Shown: positions 17,203 through 26,236 of the stretch, in pieces
How the letters are laid out: each line of letters begins with the position of its first letter
Position numbering within the stretch: position 1 is the stretch's first letter
Assembly: GCF_020618775.1 (NCBI RefSeq)
Contig: NZ_JAESVB010000002.1
Location: 62,001-126,000, forward strand
DNA: 64,000 bases
DNA from: Acidisoma silvae
GTDB taxonomy: Bacteria; Pseudomonadota; Alphaproteobacteria; Acetobacterales; Acetobacteraceae
Direction of reading: 5' to 3'
Program-made: the position numbers and the translations under genes
Notes under the pieces: generated by a model
What the model was told of the DNA's origin: nothing
Seen by the model: only the letters and a program-made list of their open reading frames with translations
Databases searched by the model: none

Positions 17203-18656
17203 TGCTTCGTCATCGGCAGCAAAGGCCAGGGATTGTCCGGCAATTGCTCCACGAGCACATGCGGTGTTGCCGCATCAAGCTCAGTCGCCCGCTTCACGTG
17301 ATCCATATAGCCGCCCATGGCCTGGTAATCGGCCAGCGGCATGGTGAATTCGATGGGCGCGACCAAGGCGGGTGTCGGCACATAGCCGAAGGCATTGTCC
17401 GGCAGCTTCAGCACATCGACCATGAAAGTGATGCCGCCGCCGGGCCAGAGATAGACCGGCGCGCCGCCGCAGGTGAGCCGGGTTATGCTGCGCCCGACCG
17501 ATTGCGTAAGGCGCACGGGATTGTCCGTCACACCGGCGCGCAGAGACCCGCCGGCACCGCCGATGAACAGCACGCTGCACAAAGCGGGTTCGCAATTCTC
17601 GGCGATACGCTCGACAGACTCCTGCAAGTCAGGCGGCATGTCATGCTGCACCGGCCGCAGGTCATCGTCCAGCACGTAATAGCCGTAATGCTCACCCGTT
17701 GTGCTGACCATCAGCATGCGAATGCCCGGCCGCGCATGCTTGGCATCGAAAGGATCGAGAATGGAGAGCGGATCGGAAATATCCGTCCCGCCCCAGCCTG
17801 TGCCGGGATGCGCCACCTGGAAATAGCGGCCAGGGGTGGAGCGGCGGCCGCGCATGCGAATGCCGGTGGGCGCAACACCCAAAAGCTTGCCGCCCTGATG
17901 CTCGGACAAGACACCGGTGATATGATCGTCAACCACGACGACCTCATCCACCTTACCCAGCCATTGCGGCGCGAAAATACCGATGGTGGCAGAGCCGCAG
18001 CCGACGCGCATGCGCGTCTCCATCACGTCATTGACGATCGGTGCCTTGCCGGCCTGCACGATGACGGTGGCGCCATCATCAATGGTGAGTTCCACGGCCT
18101 GCTTATTGGACAACGCCAGCAGCGTATCGCAGGTGATGCGGCCTTCCTTCTTGCCGCCGCCCGTCAGATGGCCGACACCGCCCAGCGACAGCATCTGCGA
18201 CCCGTATTCGCCGGTCGTGACATGGCCGACAGGCTCACCCTTAGCGCGGACGATGGCCCGCTCATTGCCCAGATGCCGGTCGGTATCGACTTTGATCTTG
18301 ACGCCGCAATAGCTGAACACGCCTTCCGTTACCACCGTCACCATATCGACGCCATCGACAGGCGTGGAGACGATGAAGGGCGCGGGCTTGTAATCGGGAT
18401 AGGTTGTGCCGGCGCCGATGGCGGTGACGAAGGTATCCGCCCCGCGCACCAGACGGCCGTCCCAATCCTCGGCCGATTGATGCGTGACCATGGGCCTGCC
18501 TTGGGCCGCCGCCATTTCCAGCAGCACCAGCGGATCGACGCGCACCAGAAGCCCATCCGCATTGGCGTAGCGGTCACAGGCGCCGGCAAGACCCGGGCGG
18601 ATATTGCACATGACGGGGCAGGCGTCGCAGCGAATGGTGGCGGCAGGATCTGTCAT
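17199..18656 (-). CDS. hnr: 6-hydroxynicotinate reductase-like iron-sulfur protein
   Basis: 485 residues. The N-terminus has four cysteines in the pattern CDACPVMC and then GACDRY (about residues 10-27), suited to an iron-sulfur cluster. The body matches Hnr: VVTEGVFSYCGVKIKVDTD, GHVTTGEYGSQMLSLGGVGH and TRMRVGCGSATIGIFAPQWL, with RLTCGGAPVYLWPGGGITF near the C-terminus. Hnr reduces 6-hydroxynicotinate to 6-oxo-1,4,5,6-tetrahydronicotinate with ferredoxin in E. barkeri. A related activity is known biochemically in Azorhizobium. I see no ApbE-type flavinylation motif (D-x-x-S/T-G-A-T/S). The closest stretch is GCGSATIG. It lies 14 bp after nicB. The family assignment is good; the substrate is inferred from nicAB. 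Confidence 0.85.
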   Translation of the reverse strand: MTDPAATIRCDACPVMCNIRPGLAGACDRYANADGLLVRVDPLVLLEMAAAQGRPMVTHQSAEDWDGRLVRGADTFVTAIGAGTTYPDYKPAPFIVSTPVDGVDMVTVVTEGVFSYCGVKIKVDTDRHLGNERAIVRAKGEPVGHVTTGEYGSQMLSLGGVGHLTGGGKKEGRITCDTLLALSNKQAVELTIDDGATVIVQAGKAPIVNDVMETRMRVGCGSATIGIFAPQWLGKVDEVVVVDDHITGVLSEHQGGKLLGVAPTGIRMRGRRSTPGRYFQVAHPGTGWGGTDISDPLSILDPFDAKHARPGIRMLMVSTTGEHYGYYVLDDDLRPVQHDMPPDLQESVERIAENCEPALCSVLFIGGAGGSLRAGVTDNPVRLTQSVGRSITRLTCGGAPVYLWPGGGITFMVDVLKLPDNAFGYVPTPALVAPIEFTMPLADYQAMGGYMDHVKRATELDAATPHVLVEQLPDNPWPLLPMTKH

Positions 18657-18670
18657 TTTTCTTGCTCCCG

Positions 18671-21600
18671 CTATTGGCTGATATGGGTTGAGGTTTCGCG
18701 CAGTCGGGAAATTGTCTTGTCGAGATCAGCCCATTCCGGCCGGCCCGGCGCATATTGGCGGCGCAGGAAGCGCACCAGATCGGCAATCTGGCTGTCTGAC
18801 AGAACCGGCCCGAAGGCCGGCATCGATCCCAGATCGGCGATAGCCGGTTTCGGCACACCGCGCAGAATGGTGCGGATGAGATTATCCGGTCTGTCGCTAT
18901 GCAGATTGCTGTTGAAGGCGAGATTGGGCTTCACGCCGAAGAGCGGCGGCGCGGTCGGTGCGTGGCAGACGGCGCAGGCCCCCTGAAAGATGCGGCCGCC
19001 CGGCCCGGCCGAGGGCAATAGCGCCGTTGCATTCCGCGCATCCGCTGTTGCTATCGCGGCTTTTTCCGCTTCAGGGGTGACGGGCGGCAGGTCGCTCGCC
19101 AGATAATGCGCCATGGCGCGCAGGTCTTCGTCCGGCAGGGCCTGCAATTCATGAATGACCGGCGCCATCGGCCCTGCCGCCGGCCCATGCAAAGGCGAAA
19201 AGCCGGTGCGGAGATAGGTGAAAAGCTCCCCCTCGCTCCAGGGGATCGGCGCGCGCGACAAGGTGGAGAGCGCCGGCGCTTCCCACCCTTCCGCCACACC
19301 GCCAGCATAGCGCTGGCTGGCGAGCTCGGCCCCCAGGGCGTTGCGCGGCGTATGGCAACTGCTGCAATGGCCCAGACCCTCCACCAGATAGGCGCCGCGA
19401 TTCCAGATCTCCGACCGCGCTGTGTCAGGCTGAAAGGCGCCGGTCTTGAGATAGAGCGCGTTCCAGCCTGCCATCAGCGGCCGCATATTCATCGGGAAAG
19501 CGAGCTTGTTCGCGGACGTGGCAGAACCAACCGGCGTCTGCGCCATCAGATAGGCGTATATCGCTTCAAGATCGGCATCGGTCGTCTTGGTGAAATGGTC
19601 ATAGGGAAAGACGGGATAGAGATGCCGCCCGTCCCGCCCGATGCCTTCGCGCATGGCACGACGGAAGGCATCGAAAGACCAGGCGCCGATGCCGGTCTTC
19701 ACGTCCGGTGTCAGATTGGTGCTGAAGACCGTGCCGAAGGGCGTTTCCAGGCCGAGACCGCCGGCCATGGGCTGCCCGCCTTCGGCCGTATGGCAGACGG
19801 CGCAATCGCCCAAAGCCGCCAGGGTTTTGCCCTTCGCGATGGTCGAAGCCGAATAGAGTGTCGGGTCAATCCCGCTGATCGGCGCGATGGCCGAGCGGAT
19901 AGGCAGCGCCAGCGTGCCGATACCGACCAAACCGGCGAGGCCGATGCCGAGCCCGGCCCAGAAGCCGCGCGGCTTCGCGGGCTTTGCTGGTGCGGCGAGT
20001 GCCGCAGGCGGCTTTGCCTGCGCAACACCGGCCGCTTGCAGCCCCGCCAGCACGCGTTCCGGCGTGAAGGGCAATTCGCGAAAGCGCACGCCGGTCGCGT
20101 CATAAATGGCATTGGCGATGGCGGCGGCACTGGGGACAGAGGCCGATTCCCCCACGCCCAGCGGCGGCTCTTCGGGCTTGTCCATCATCAGCACGTCGAT
20201 AGGCGGAATTTCGGGGAAGGTGATCATGGGGTAGCCGCCCCATTCCTTCGTCTCCACCGCAATCTGGTTGAAGGTCACTTCCTCCTTCAGCACGCGGCTG
20301 ATGGACTGGATGACATTGCCGTGGATCTGATGCTGCACCCCGGCCGGGTTGATCATCAGCCCCGAATCCTGCCCGACCGTGATCTTTGTCAGGGCAACAT
20401 CGCCGGTCGCCGTGTTGACCTCAACATCGGCGACCCAGGCGGACCACGCCGCCGGCACGCCGGGAAACTGGCCATGGACATAGACGGCATAGGCAAAGCC
20501 CCGCCCGCGCAGAATGTCGCCCTCGCCGCCCAGCGTTCCGGGCGCGGTATGCGGCACCCAATCGACACGATCGGCCATGGCGCGCACGAGATCGACGGCG
20601 CGCGGATCCTCAAGATAGCGCAGGCGGTAGGCGATGGGGTCCACGCCGGCCGCCGCCGCCGCTTCGTCGATCCAGCTTTCATGCGCGAAGGAATTCGGCA
20701 TGGAGGAGACGCCGCGCAGCCAGGAGGCGCGAACGATGGGCGCCATGTCATGCGCCGTCGCGCGCAGAGCGCCATAGCTATAGGGCGGAATGGCCGTGCG
20801 GTCGCCCATGGTGAAAACCATGGGCACGGGCGGCACCACGCCGGTCAGCAGGGAGGCCAGAAGCGGCGCACCATTGGACGGGTAGCGGACAGAAAAGTCG
20901 TAGGATGCAACGTCACCTGTTGCATCCAGCCCGCCGCGCACCTCCATCAATTGCGCGGTGCCTTTCGGCTCCCAGGCCGTCTCCTGTTCGCGCGTCAATT
21001 GCACGCGCACCGGGCGGCCGACCGCGCGGGACAGCAGGGCCGCATCGCCGCCGACATCATCCGCACAGTTGCGGCCATAGCAGCCGGCGGCCTGAAGGCG
21101 GATGATTTCGATCCGGGCTTCCGGCATGGCCATCAGCTTGGCCAGATCGGCGCGCAGCATATGGGGGTTCTGGGTGCCAGACCACAGCGTCAGCCTGTCC
21201 GGCTGACAATCCGCGACCGAACAGGACGGCCCGATGGACCCGTGCAGGTGATAGGGCCAGACATAGGTGCGGTCCATCGGCTGGGCCACGCCCGCGCGCG
21301 TGACCTCGACATCGCCGCGATGAACCAGTTCGCGCGGGGTGCTGGGGTTTTCCCGCAAGGCGGTCGGGATATCTGTCAGGTCGCGCAGATGCGGAATGGG
21401 CTTCCAGGTCACGCGCAGGCGCTCGGCCGCACGGGCCGCCTGCTCCTCCCGCTCCGCCACGATGCCGATGAAATCGCCGATGACGACGACGGCGACGATA
21501 CCGGGCAGATCGGCGATGGATGACTGGTCGACATCGATGAGGCTTGTGCCGACGAAATCCCCCACATCGACACCGGCATAGGGCGGGCGCACCACGCGGC

Positions 21601-22216
21601 CATGCAGCATATCCGGCACGCGGACGTCATGAACATAGACCAGCCCGCCGGTCGCCTTGGCCGGCAGATCGACCCGCGCGGCCTTCTGGCCGACGACGCG
21701 GTATTCGGAAACGGGCTTGAGGGGCGCCGCCATATCGATGCGCAGGACAATCCGTTCCTGCCCGATCAGTTCGCCATAGGTCACGGTGCGCGCGCCTGCG
21801 GTGACGACGCCATCGGTGACGGTGAGATCGCCTGCCGCGATATCCAGCCGCTCGGCCGCGCGGGCCAGCAGCACGGCGCGTGCGGTCGCCGCTGCCCGCG
21901 CCAAAGGCTTGGCGCTGACCTGGATGGTTTCAGAGGCGATGGTCGGCCCTTGATTGGGCGTGCGCTCGGTATCGCCCAGCACCACCGTCACGCGCGGAAA
22001 GGCGACGTCCAATTCCTCGGCCACGATCTGGCCCAACGCGGTGCCGATGCCGGTGCCGAGATCGACATGGCCGTTAAAGGCCGTGACGCGGCCATCGGCA
22101 CTGACGATGACAAAGATTTCCACATCATCCGCGCCAGTCGCATTCGCCTTGTCGCGCACCACCACAAGCTGGCTGCCCGCCGCCAGATAGTCCGCCGTGC
22201 TGCGCTTCTCGGTCAT
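18671..22216 (-). CDS. nicB: Nicotinate dehydrogenase-type large subunit: molybdopterin domain fused to tri-heme cytochrome c
   Basis: 1181 residues, close to the roughly 1190 of P. putida NicB. Residues about 1-735 are a xanthine-dehydrogenase-like molybdopterin domain (FNGHVDLGTGIGTALGQIVA, AGCYGRNCADDVGGDAALLS, PLGVGESASVPSAAAIANAI). A hydrophobic segment (WAGLGIGLAGLVGIGTLALP) follows at about 750-770. Three c-type heme sites come next: CAVCH (about 803), CSSCH (about 950) and CAVCH (about 1079). The molybdenum part should face the cytoplasm and the hemes the periplasm, passing electrons to the respiratory chain. It hydroxylates nicotinate to 6-hydroxynicotinate if it is a true NicB. Related dehydrogenases act on isoquinoline or aldehydes. 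It overlaps nicA (ATGA). Confidence 0.85.
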   Translation of the reverse strand: MTEKRSTADYLAAGSQLVVVRDKANATGADDVEIFVIVSADGRVTAFNGHVDLGTGIGTALGQIVAEELDVAFPRVTVVLGDTERTPNQGPTIASETIQVSAKPLARAAATARAVLLARAAERLDIAAGDLTVTDGVVTAGARTVTYGELIGQERIVLRIDMAAPLKPVSEYRVVGQKAARVDLPAKATGGLVYVHDVRVPDMLHGRVVRPPYAGVDVGDFVGTSLIDVDQSSIADLPGIVAVVVIGDFIGIVAEREEQAARAAERLRVTWKPIPHLRDLTDIPTALRENPSTPRELVHRGDVEVTRAGVAQPMDRTYVWPYHLHGSIGPSCSVADCQPDRLTLWSGTQNPHMLRADLAKLMAMPEARIEIIRLQAAGCYGRNCADDVGGDAALLSRAVGRPVRVQLTREQETAWEPKGTAQLMEVRGGLDATGDVASYDFSVRYPSNGAPLLASLLTGVVPPVPMVFTMGDRTAIPPYSYGALRATAHDMAPIVRASWLRGVSSMPNSFAHESWIDEAAAAAGVDPIAYRLRYLEDPRAVDLVRAMADRVDWVPHTAPGTLGGEGDILRGRGFAYAVYVHGQFPGVPAAWSAWVADVEVNTATGDVALTKITVGQDSGLMINPAGVQHQIHGNVIQSISRVLKEEVTFNQIAVETKEWGGYPMITFPEIPPIDVLMMDKPEEPPLGVGESASVPSAAAIANAIYDATGVRFRELPFTPERVLAGLQAAGVAQAKPPAALAAPAKPAKPRGFWAGLGIGLAGLVGIGTLALPIRSAIAPISGIDPTLYSASTIAKGKTLAALGDCAVCHTAEGGQPMAGGLGLETPFGTVFSTNLTPDVKTGIGAWSFDAFRRAMREGIGRDGRHLYPVFPYDHFTKTTDADLEAIYAYLMAQTPVGSATSANKLAFPMNMRPLMAGWNALYLKTGAFQPDTARSEIWNRGAYLVEGLGHCSSCHTPRNALGAELASQRYAGGVAEGWEAPALSTLSRAPIPWSEGELFTYLRTGFSPLHGPAAGPMAPVIHELQALPDEDLRAMAHYLASDLPPVTPEAEKAAIATADARNATALLPSAGPGGRIFQGACAVCHAPTAPPLFGVKPNLAFNSNLHSDRPDNLIRTILRGVPKPAIADLGSMPAFGPVLSDSQIADLVRFLRRQYAPGRPEWADLDKTISRLRETSTHISQ

Positions 22217-22683
22217 CGCTGCGCGGTCATCTGCACGGCGCGTTTTGCCGCACGGAGGATTTCGACATGGGCGCCGCAGCGACAGAGATTATAGCGCAGG
22301 GCCTCGGTAATCGCATTGTCGCTCGGCTGGCTGTCGCGCGCCAATAGAGCTGCCACCGTCATGATCATGCCATTGAGGCAATAGCCGCATTGGGCGCCTT
22401 CCTCGGCAATGAAGGCCGCCTGCACGGGATGCGGGTTCTCTGCGGTGCCGAGACCTTCCAGCGTGGTGATCTCTCGCCCCTCCACCAGCCCCACGGGCAG
22501 GCAGCAGGCGCGGGCCGCGACGCCATCGACCAGCACGGTGCAGGCGCCGCATTCGCCCAGGCCGCAGCCGTATTTGGGACCGTTGAGGCCGAAATCATTG
22601 CGCAGGATGAAGAGCAGCGGCGTGTCATCGGCCAGCACCAGCACCTGCTCGCTACCATTGACGCAGAGCGTCACCGGCCGCAT
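22213..22683 (-). CDS. nicA: Nicotinate dehydrogenase-type small [2Fe-2S] subunit
   Basis: 156 residues, like NicA (157). The plant-type [2Fe-2S] motif CGLGECGACTVL lies near residues 40-51. The second cluster is formed by CGYC and CRCG (about 98-101 and 135-138). This subunit passes electrons from the molybdenum centre to the cytochrome part of NicB. It is first in an operon of seven closely spaced genes. A -35 TTGACA and a palindrome overlapping the presumed -10 lie 60-115 bp upstream. Isoquinoline 1-oxidoreductase alpha subunits are equally similar by motif, but the hnr neighbour favours nicotinate. Confidence 0.87.
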   Translation of the reverse strand: MRPVTLCVNGSEQVLVLADDTPLLFILRNDFGLNGPKYGCGLGECGACTVLVDGVAARACCLPVGLVEGREITTLEGLGTAENPHPVQAAFIAEEGAQCGYCLNGMIMTVAALLARDSQPSDNAITEALRYNLCRCGAHVEILRAAKRAVQMTAQR

Positions 22684-22744
22684 GGGCGATGATCTCCGCT
22701 AGGCCGCGATCCTGTCCCGCTGCTCCGCCGCATGGCCTCGCTTA

Positions 22745-22776
22745 CCCATGATCGTTTGTATGCAAAGGATCATGGG
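22745..22776. promoter_or_regulatory. 32-bp near-perfect palindromic operator upstream of nicA
   Basis: The outer 9-bp arms (CCCATGATC and GATCATGGG) are perfect complements, and the inner arms (GTTTG and CAAAG) have one mismatch around TATG. The 20-bp core ATCGTTTGTATGCAAAGGAT (22751-22770) recurs at 30545-30564 before the fused hydantoinase gene with 18 identities. It overlaps the proposed -10 of the nicA promoter, so it should act as a repressor site. The regulator is probably the operon's MarR protein or the GntR protein at 34.5 kb. Confidence 0.75.
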
Positions 22777-22798
22777 TCGGCTCTTCTGCCGCTGTCAA
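22769..22798 (-). promoter_or_regulatory. Probable nicA operon promoter
   Basis: A perfect -35 TTGACA (22798-22793) and a -10 CATGAT (22774-22769, four of six consensus bases) are separated by 18 bp. The -10 lies inside the palindrome. The expected transcription start is near 22762, about 80 bp before the nicA ATG. Found by eye. Confidence 0.5.
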
Positions 22799-22849
22799 TC
22801 AGTTTTGGGTCAGTTCGAAGGCAAGACGCTTGGCGCGATCCGGTCTGGC

Positions 22850-25800
22850 CTATGGTGACCCGAGCCCCCGCTCGCGGCGCCCCGATGGCGCCGCCGTCGC
22901 ATGGCCTGCCCCTTGGTTGGCGGCAAGCCTGGCCCGCAGCCGCTCGACCTGCGGGCCAGCGATGACGAGTGGCGCATAGCCAAGAGCCGCCCAGCGCAAT
23001 TGCGCATCGAGCTCGGGCGGGGAGAAGCGCGGATGCGCCTCTATCACGCCGCCACCATTGACAAAGGCAGCCCGCTGGCCGGTTTCGAGATAGGTTTCCG
23101 TCGGCAGCCCTTCCGCGAAGATGACGTCATGGGTGGCCAATTCTATGTGGTAATAGGTCACGCGCGGCTGGTTCAACTGCGCGACGCTGTCGCCGTTGAT
23201 CAGGTATTTCACCGGGATCAGCACGCCCTCCATAAACAGCGCGTGGTCAGGCGACAGGAGCAGGTCGCGGGCCGGCTGCTGCGGCCCGAAGGCATGGGCC
23301 AGGATGCGCACCGGCAGGACGCTTGCGGGGTCCGGATGGCGGCTGCAATCCAGGCTGCGATGGCCGATCCAACGCACTGTCTCCTGCCGGCCGCCGACCA
23401 CTGTGACGCTGTCGCCCGCAGCCATTGTCTCCACCGCGCGATCGCCCGCGGGCGTGCGGATGCGCGTGCCCTCAGCGAAGCAGGCAATGGCCTTGATACC
23501 CATGATACCGTCGGCGAGGTCGAACATGATGCTCTCGCCGTAATAGGCGCCGATGCCGGTATTGACGGCGCCGGGATTGGTCGCGTCGGCAGCAGTGGCC
23601 ACGCCAACCTCGTTGACGCCGGCGATCGTGCCCGCGCCCTGGATCGACAAAGTCCAGCCGATGTCCGAACCGACGCCGGTTGATGACAATACAACATTAA
23701 TCCCATCGCTAAGCCTTTCTCCGGTTTTTGTTGCGGTTTCCAGGCTGCCGTCTACGGTCAGCGTTGTGCCGGTGAAGATCGTCGTATGGGTGGCACCCGT
23801 ATCGAAGATGAAGCTCGTCGGGACAGAGGTGCCGTTCACTGAGATTGTGCCGGTGGCTTGCGATTTCCCATAGGTGGCATAGCCGGAATTCGCGAAAGTA
23901 TCGGCAAGGTTCCGCCCGTTCAGGGCGATGATCGTGTCATAGGATTCGATATCGGCTTCCGTCAGCCCCACCTGTAGCGTGCCGACCTGACCGAGCGCAC
24001 CATCCGGGTTATTGCCGATGGTGATGACGAAACCGTTGGAAAGCCCATTGCCGAGCTGGCCGAGCACGGCCTCTATGCCGTTATTGTCATTCAGCCCGAG
24101 ACCGAAATCGCCATAGAAGTAATCTTCGAGAGGCGCCGTCGTCGGGTCGCTGGTCAGCGACGTGTTCCAATTCTGCGTCGAGAAGTTGCCTTGGTCTGCC
24201 GCGTTGGTGATCAATCCGACATTGACGTTGCTGACGGTGAGCGGTGTTCCGCCAGTGGTCTGCAGCGTGACGGCGGTATTGACGACCTGCGCCACGTAGT
24301 CATTGCCGCTGACATAGGTCATCGCATCGGGCGCCGTGCCGACCGCCGTGTAGGACGACCACCAGTCCGGCGTATAAGCGGCGAAGAAGCCGGACGCGCC
24401 GGTATCGAGTTCGACCATCTTATAGGTCTGGCCACCGTCGAAGCTGACCTCGATGCCAAGCTTATAGGAATCGTTGTAGGGCAGCACATAGATCGGGATA
24501 TCGACCGGGGCCTGCGTTGTCGGCGTGACCGTGCCGCTGGTTGCCTGCACGAGCGTTACGGCGATGCCGCCTGCGGGCGAGGCAGTCGCCGAAAACGTGT
24601 CCCCGGCATAGGCCGAACCGAGATTGATCGCGGTGCTGGTGCTGCTGCTGCTGCCGTTGGTGCTGCTGGTAACGCTGGTGACGGTGAGCAGGCCGCTCGG
24701 GTCGATCGTCGCACTGAGCGTCCCAGTACCGCTCGGCTGGATGGTTTCAATGTCAATGGTGTCGCCGGCGGCAAAGCCGTTTACGACGGTGCTTGCGGAC
24801 AGGCCGTCATAAAGCGTCAAAGTGCCATCAGTGCCGCTGAAGGTGATGCTGCCGCTGGCCGCGCCGCCCGCCGCGATGATGAGCGCGCCGCCCGCGCCGA
24901 TGATGTCATCATAGGCAACGCCGCCGCTGGCCACACGGTCGACCGCGTTCAGGCCAATGACGGTTCCGCTCTCGGTGCCGCCGCCATAGACGAAGCCCGT
25001 GGCGCCGCTTTGCAGCGTCAAGCCAGCCGAGGCGGTGTAGAGAAAGGCACTCGTGCCACCGTTGATCACCACATGACCACCCGTGATAAGCTGGCCCGCG
25101 CCGATGCCGTCCGTGGTTGATGTAACAAGCAATGTTCCCGGCAATGCGATGACCGTGCCGCCGGCCTCGATTGTCGGGTCGATGATGGTGCCGCCGTCTG
25201 CCACCAGGACAGCGCCGGACTCGATAATAAGGTCGCTCTCCGTGCCACCGAAGGCGATGATCTCGCCCCCTGCGGCAATCGTCACATCCTCCGCCGTCGC
25301 CCCCGACAGAATGGCGAAGCCGCTGACGCTGCCGCCACGGATTGTGCCGTAAACATAGGCGGCGCCGCCCGCGTCGATCACCGTGTCGAAGGCACTGCCG
25401 ACATAGGCCGTCCCGACATTGACGATGTAAAGGGCACCGCCATTCTCCACCTCGGTGTTCGACACGACACCATAAACGGCCTGAATGCCGCCGCTTCCGA
25501 CCTTGGTATCGCGCGCGATGCCAGCCGAATCGACAATCGAATAGCCGTTCAGCACCGTCGTGGATATCGCGGTGCCGGAACTGAAGACGTATTGGACGCC
25601 GCCATTTTCCAAAACAGAGCCGATTGCCACCGCGCCCGCATTGACGACCTGGATGCTGCTGTCGACCGTCACATCCTGAGCCTGGCCGCCCGTGAAAATC
25701 TCCTCGCTCGCGCCCGGCAGCAGCGTGCCGCCGCTGGCGACGCCATCGGTGAGCACCAGAACCTGCGCGCCACTTGCGACGGTCTGGCCCACGGCCAGGC

Positions 25801-26236
25801 TGCCCACGCTGCCGTCGGCGTCAATGACGACGGCACCGGTACTGATCGCCGAACCGGCCGTAACGGTCGCCGCGCCGCCGGGTTCGATAATGGCATAGCC
25901 ACCGCTCGCGACCGAAAGGGCAGAGACCGTGCTGCCACTCTGTGCGATAAGGAGACCGGCCAAGACGGTGGTGCTGATTGCTGTGCCGCCGGCTGAGACC
26001 AGTTCGAAACCGCCACTGCTCACGACCGTGCCGCTCGCGATACCGCCCGATGAAATCGCTTGAAAGCCGCCGCCTGTGACGGTGGCGTCGAGATCGACAC
26101 CGAAAAGCTGTTCACTGCCGCCGCTGATAAGCGCCGAAAGGGCTGTACCACCCGAGTCCACCACCAGCACGTCACCCGCACGTATCGTCGCAGGGGTCAC
26201 AGCGGTGGTGCCGCTACTGATGGTGATGATCGTCAT
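22850..26236 (-). CDS. Large secreted protein: AIDA-like repeats, pepsin-like two-DTG region, C-terminal Hint domain
   Basis: 1128 residues. Residues about 1-480 are glycine-rich repeats of roughly 20 residues (SSGGFELVSAGGTAISTTVL, DVTIAAGGEIIAFGGTESDL), like AIDA-type beta-helix repeats of autotransporter passengers. The middle (about 575-900) has two aspartic-protease motifs, LDTGASGFF (about 610) and IFDTGATHT (about 810). FGLGL follows the first, and YYGESIMFDLADGIMG closes the region. This pattern suggests a two-lobed pepsin-like fold. A Hint domain begins with CFAEGTRIRT (about 916) and has LLLSPDHALFMEG. No classical signal peptide or autotransporter barrel is present, so export may be by a type I system. 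Hint proteins are common in Acetobacteraceae. The function is unknown. Confidence 0.85.
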   Translation of the reverse strand: MTIITISSGTTAVTPATIRAGDVLVVDSGGTALSALISGGSEQLFGVDLDATVTGGGFQAISSGGIASGTVVSSGGFELVSAGGTAISTTVLAGLLIAQSGSTVSALSVASGGYAIIEPGGAATVTAGSAISTGAVVIDADGSVGSLAVGQTVASGAQVLVLTDGVASGGTLLPGASEEIFTGGQAQDVTVDSSIQVVNAGAVAIGSVLENGGVQYVFSSGTAISTTVLNGYSIVDSAGIARDTKVGSGGIQAVYGVVSNTEVENGGALYIVNVGTAYVGSAFDTVIDAGGAAYVYGTIRGGSVSGFAILSGATAEDVTIAAGGEIIAFGGTESDLIIESGAVLVADGGTIIDPTIEAGGTVIALPGTLLVTSTTDGIGAGQLITGGHVVINGGTSAFLYTASAGLTLQSGATGFVYGGGTESGTVIGLNAVDRVASGGVAYDDIIGAGGALIIAAGGAASGSITFSGTDGTLTLYDGLSASTVVNGFAAGDTIDIETIQPSGTGTLSATIDPSGLLTVTSVTSSTNGSSSSTSTAINLGSAYAGDTFSATASPAGGIAVTLVQATSGTVTPTTQAPVDIPIYVLPYNDSYKLGIEVSFDGGQTYKMVELDTGASGFFAAYTPDWWSSYTAVGTAPDAMTYVSGNDYVAQVVNTAVTLQTTGGTPLTVSNVNVGLITNAADQGNFSTQNWNTSLTSDPTTAPLEDYFYGDFGLGLNDNNGIEAVLGQLGNGLSNGFVITIGNNPDGALGQVGTLQVGLTEADIESYDTIIALNGRNLADTFANSGYATYGKSQATGTISVNGTSVPTSFIFDTGATHTTIFTGTTLTVDGSLETATKTGERLSDGINVVLSSTGVGSDIGWTLSIQGAGTIAGVNEVGVATAADATNPGAVNTGIGAYYGESIMFDLADGIMGIKAIACFAEGTRIRTPAGDRAVETMAAGDSVTVVGGRQETVRWIGHRSLDCSRHPDPASVLPVRILAHAFGPQQPARDLLLSPDHALFMEGVLIPVKYLINGDSVAQLNQPRVTYYHIELATHDVIFAEGLPTETYLETGQRAAFVNGGGVIEAHPRFSPPELDAQLRWAALGYAPLVIAGPQVERLRARLAANQGAGHATAAPSGRRERGLGSP

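Noticed and set aside
17202-18986. 594-codon open frame on the plus strand opposite hnr
   Set aside because: No recognisable domain and biased composition; the minus-strand Hnr is well supported.
19106-21523. 805-codon open frame on the plus strand opposite nicB
   Set aside because: Low-complexity Arg/His/Gly-rich translation without any family; it mirrors the GC-rich codons of nicB, which has clear domains on the other strand.
24191-25980. Regularly spaced repeats, considered as a CRISPR array
   Set aside because: The repeats are degenerate at DNA level and in frame; they encode glycine-rich AIDA-like protein repeats.
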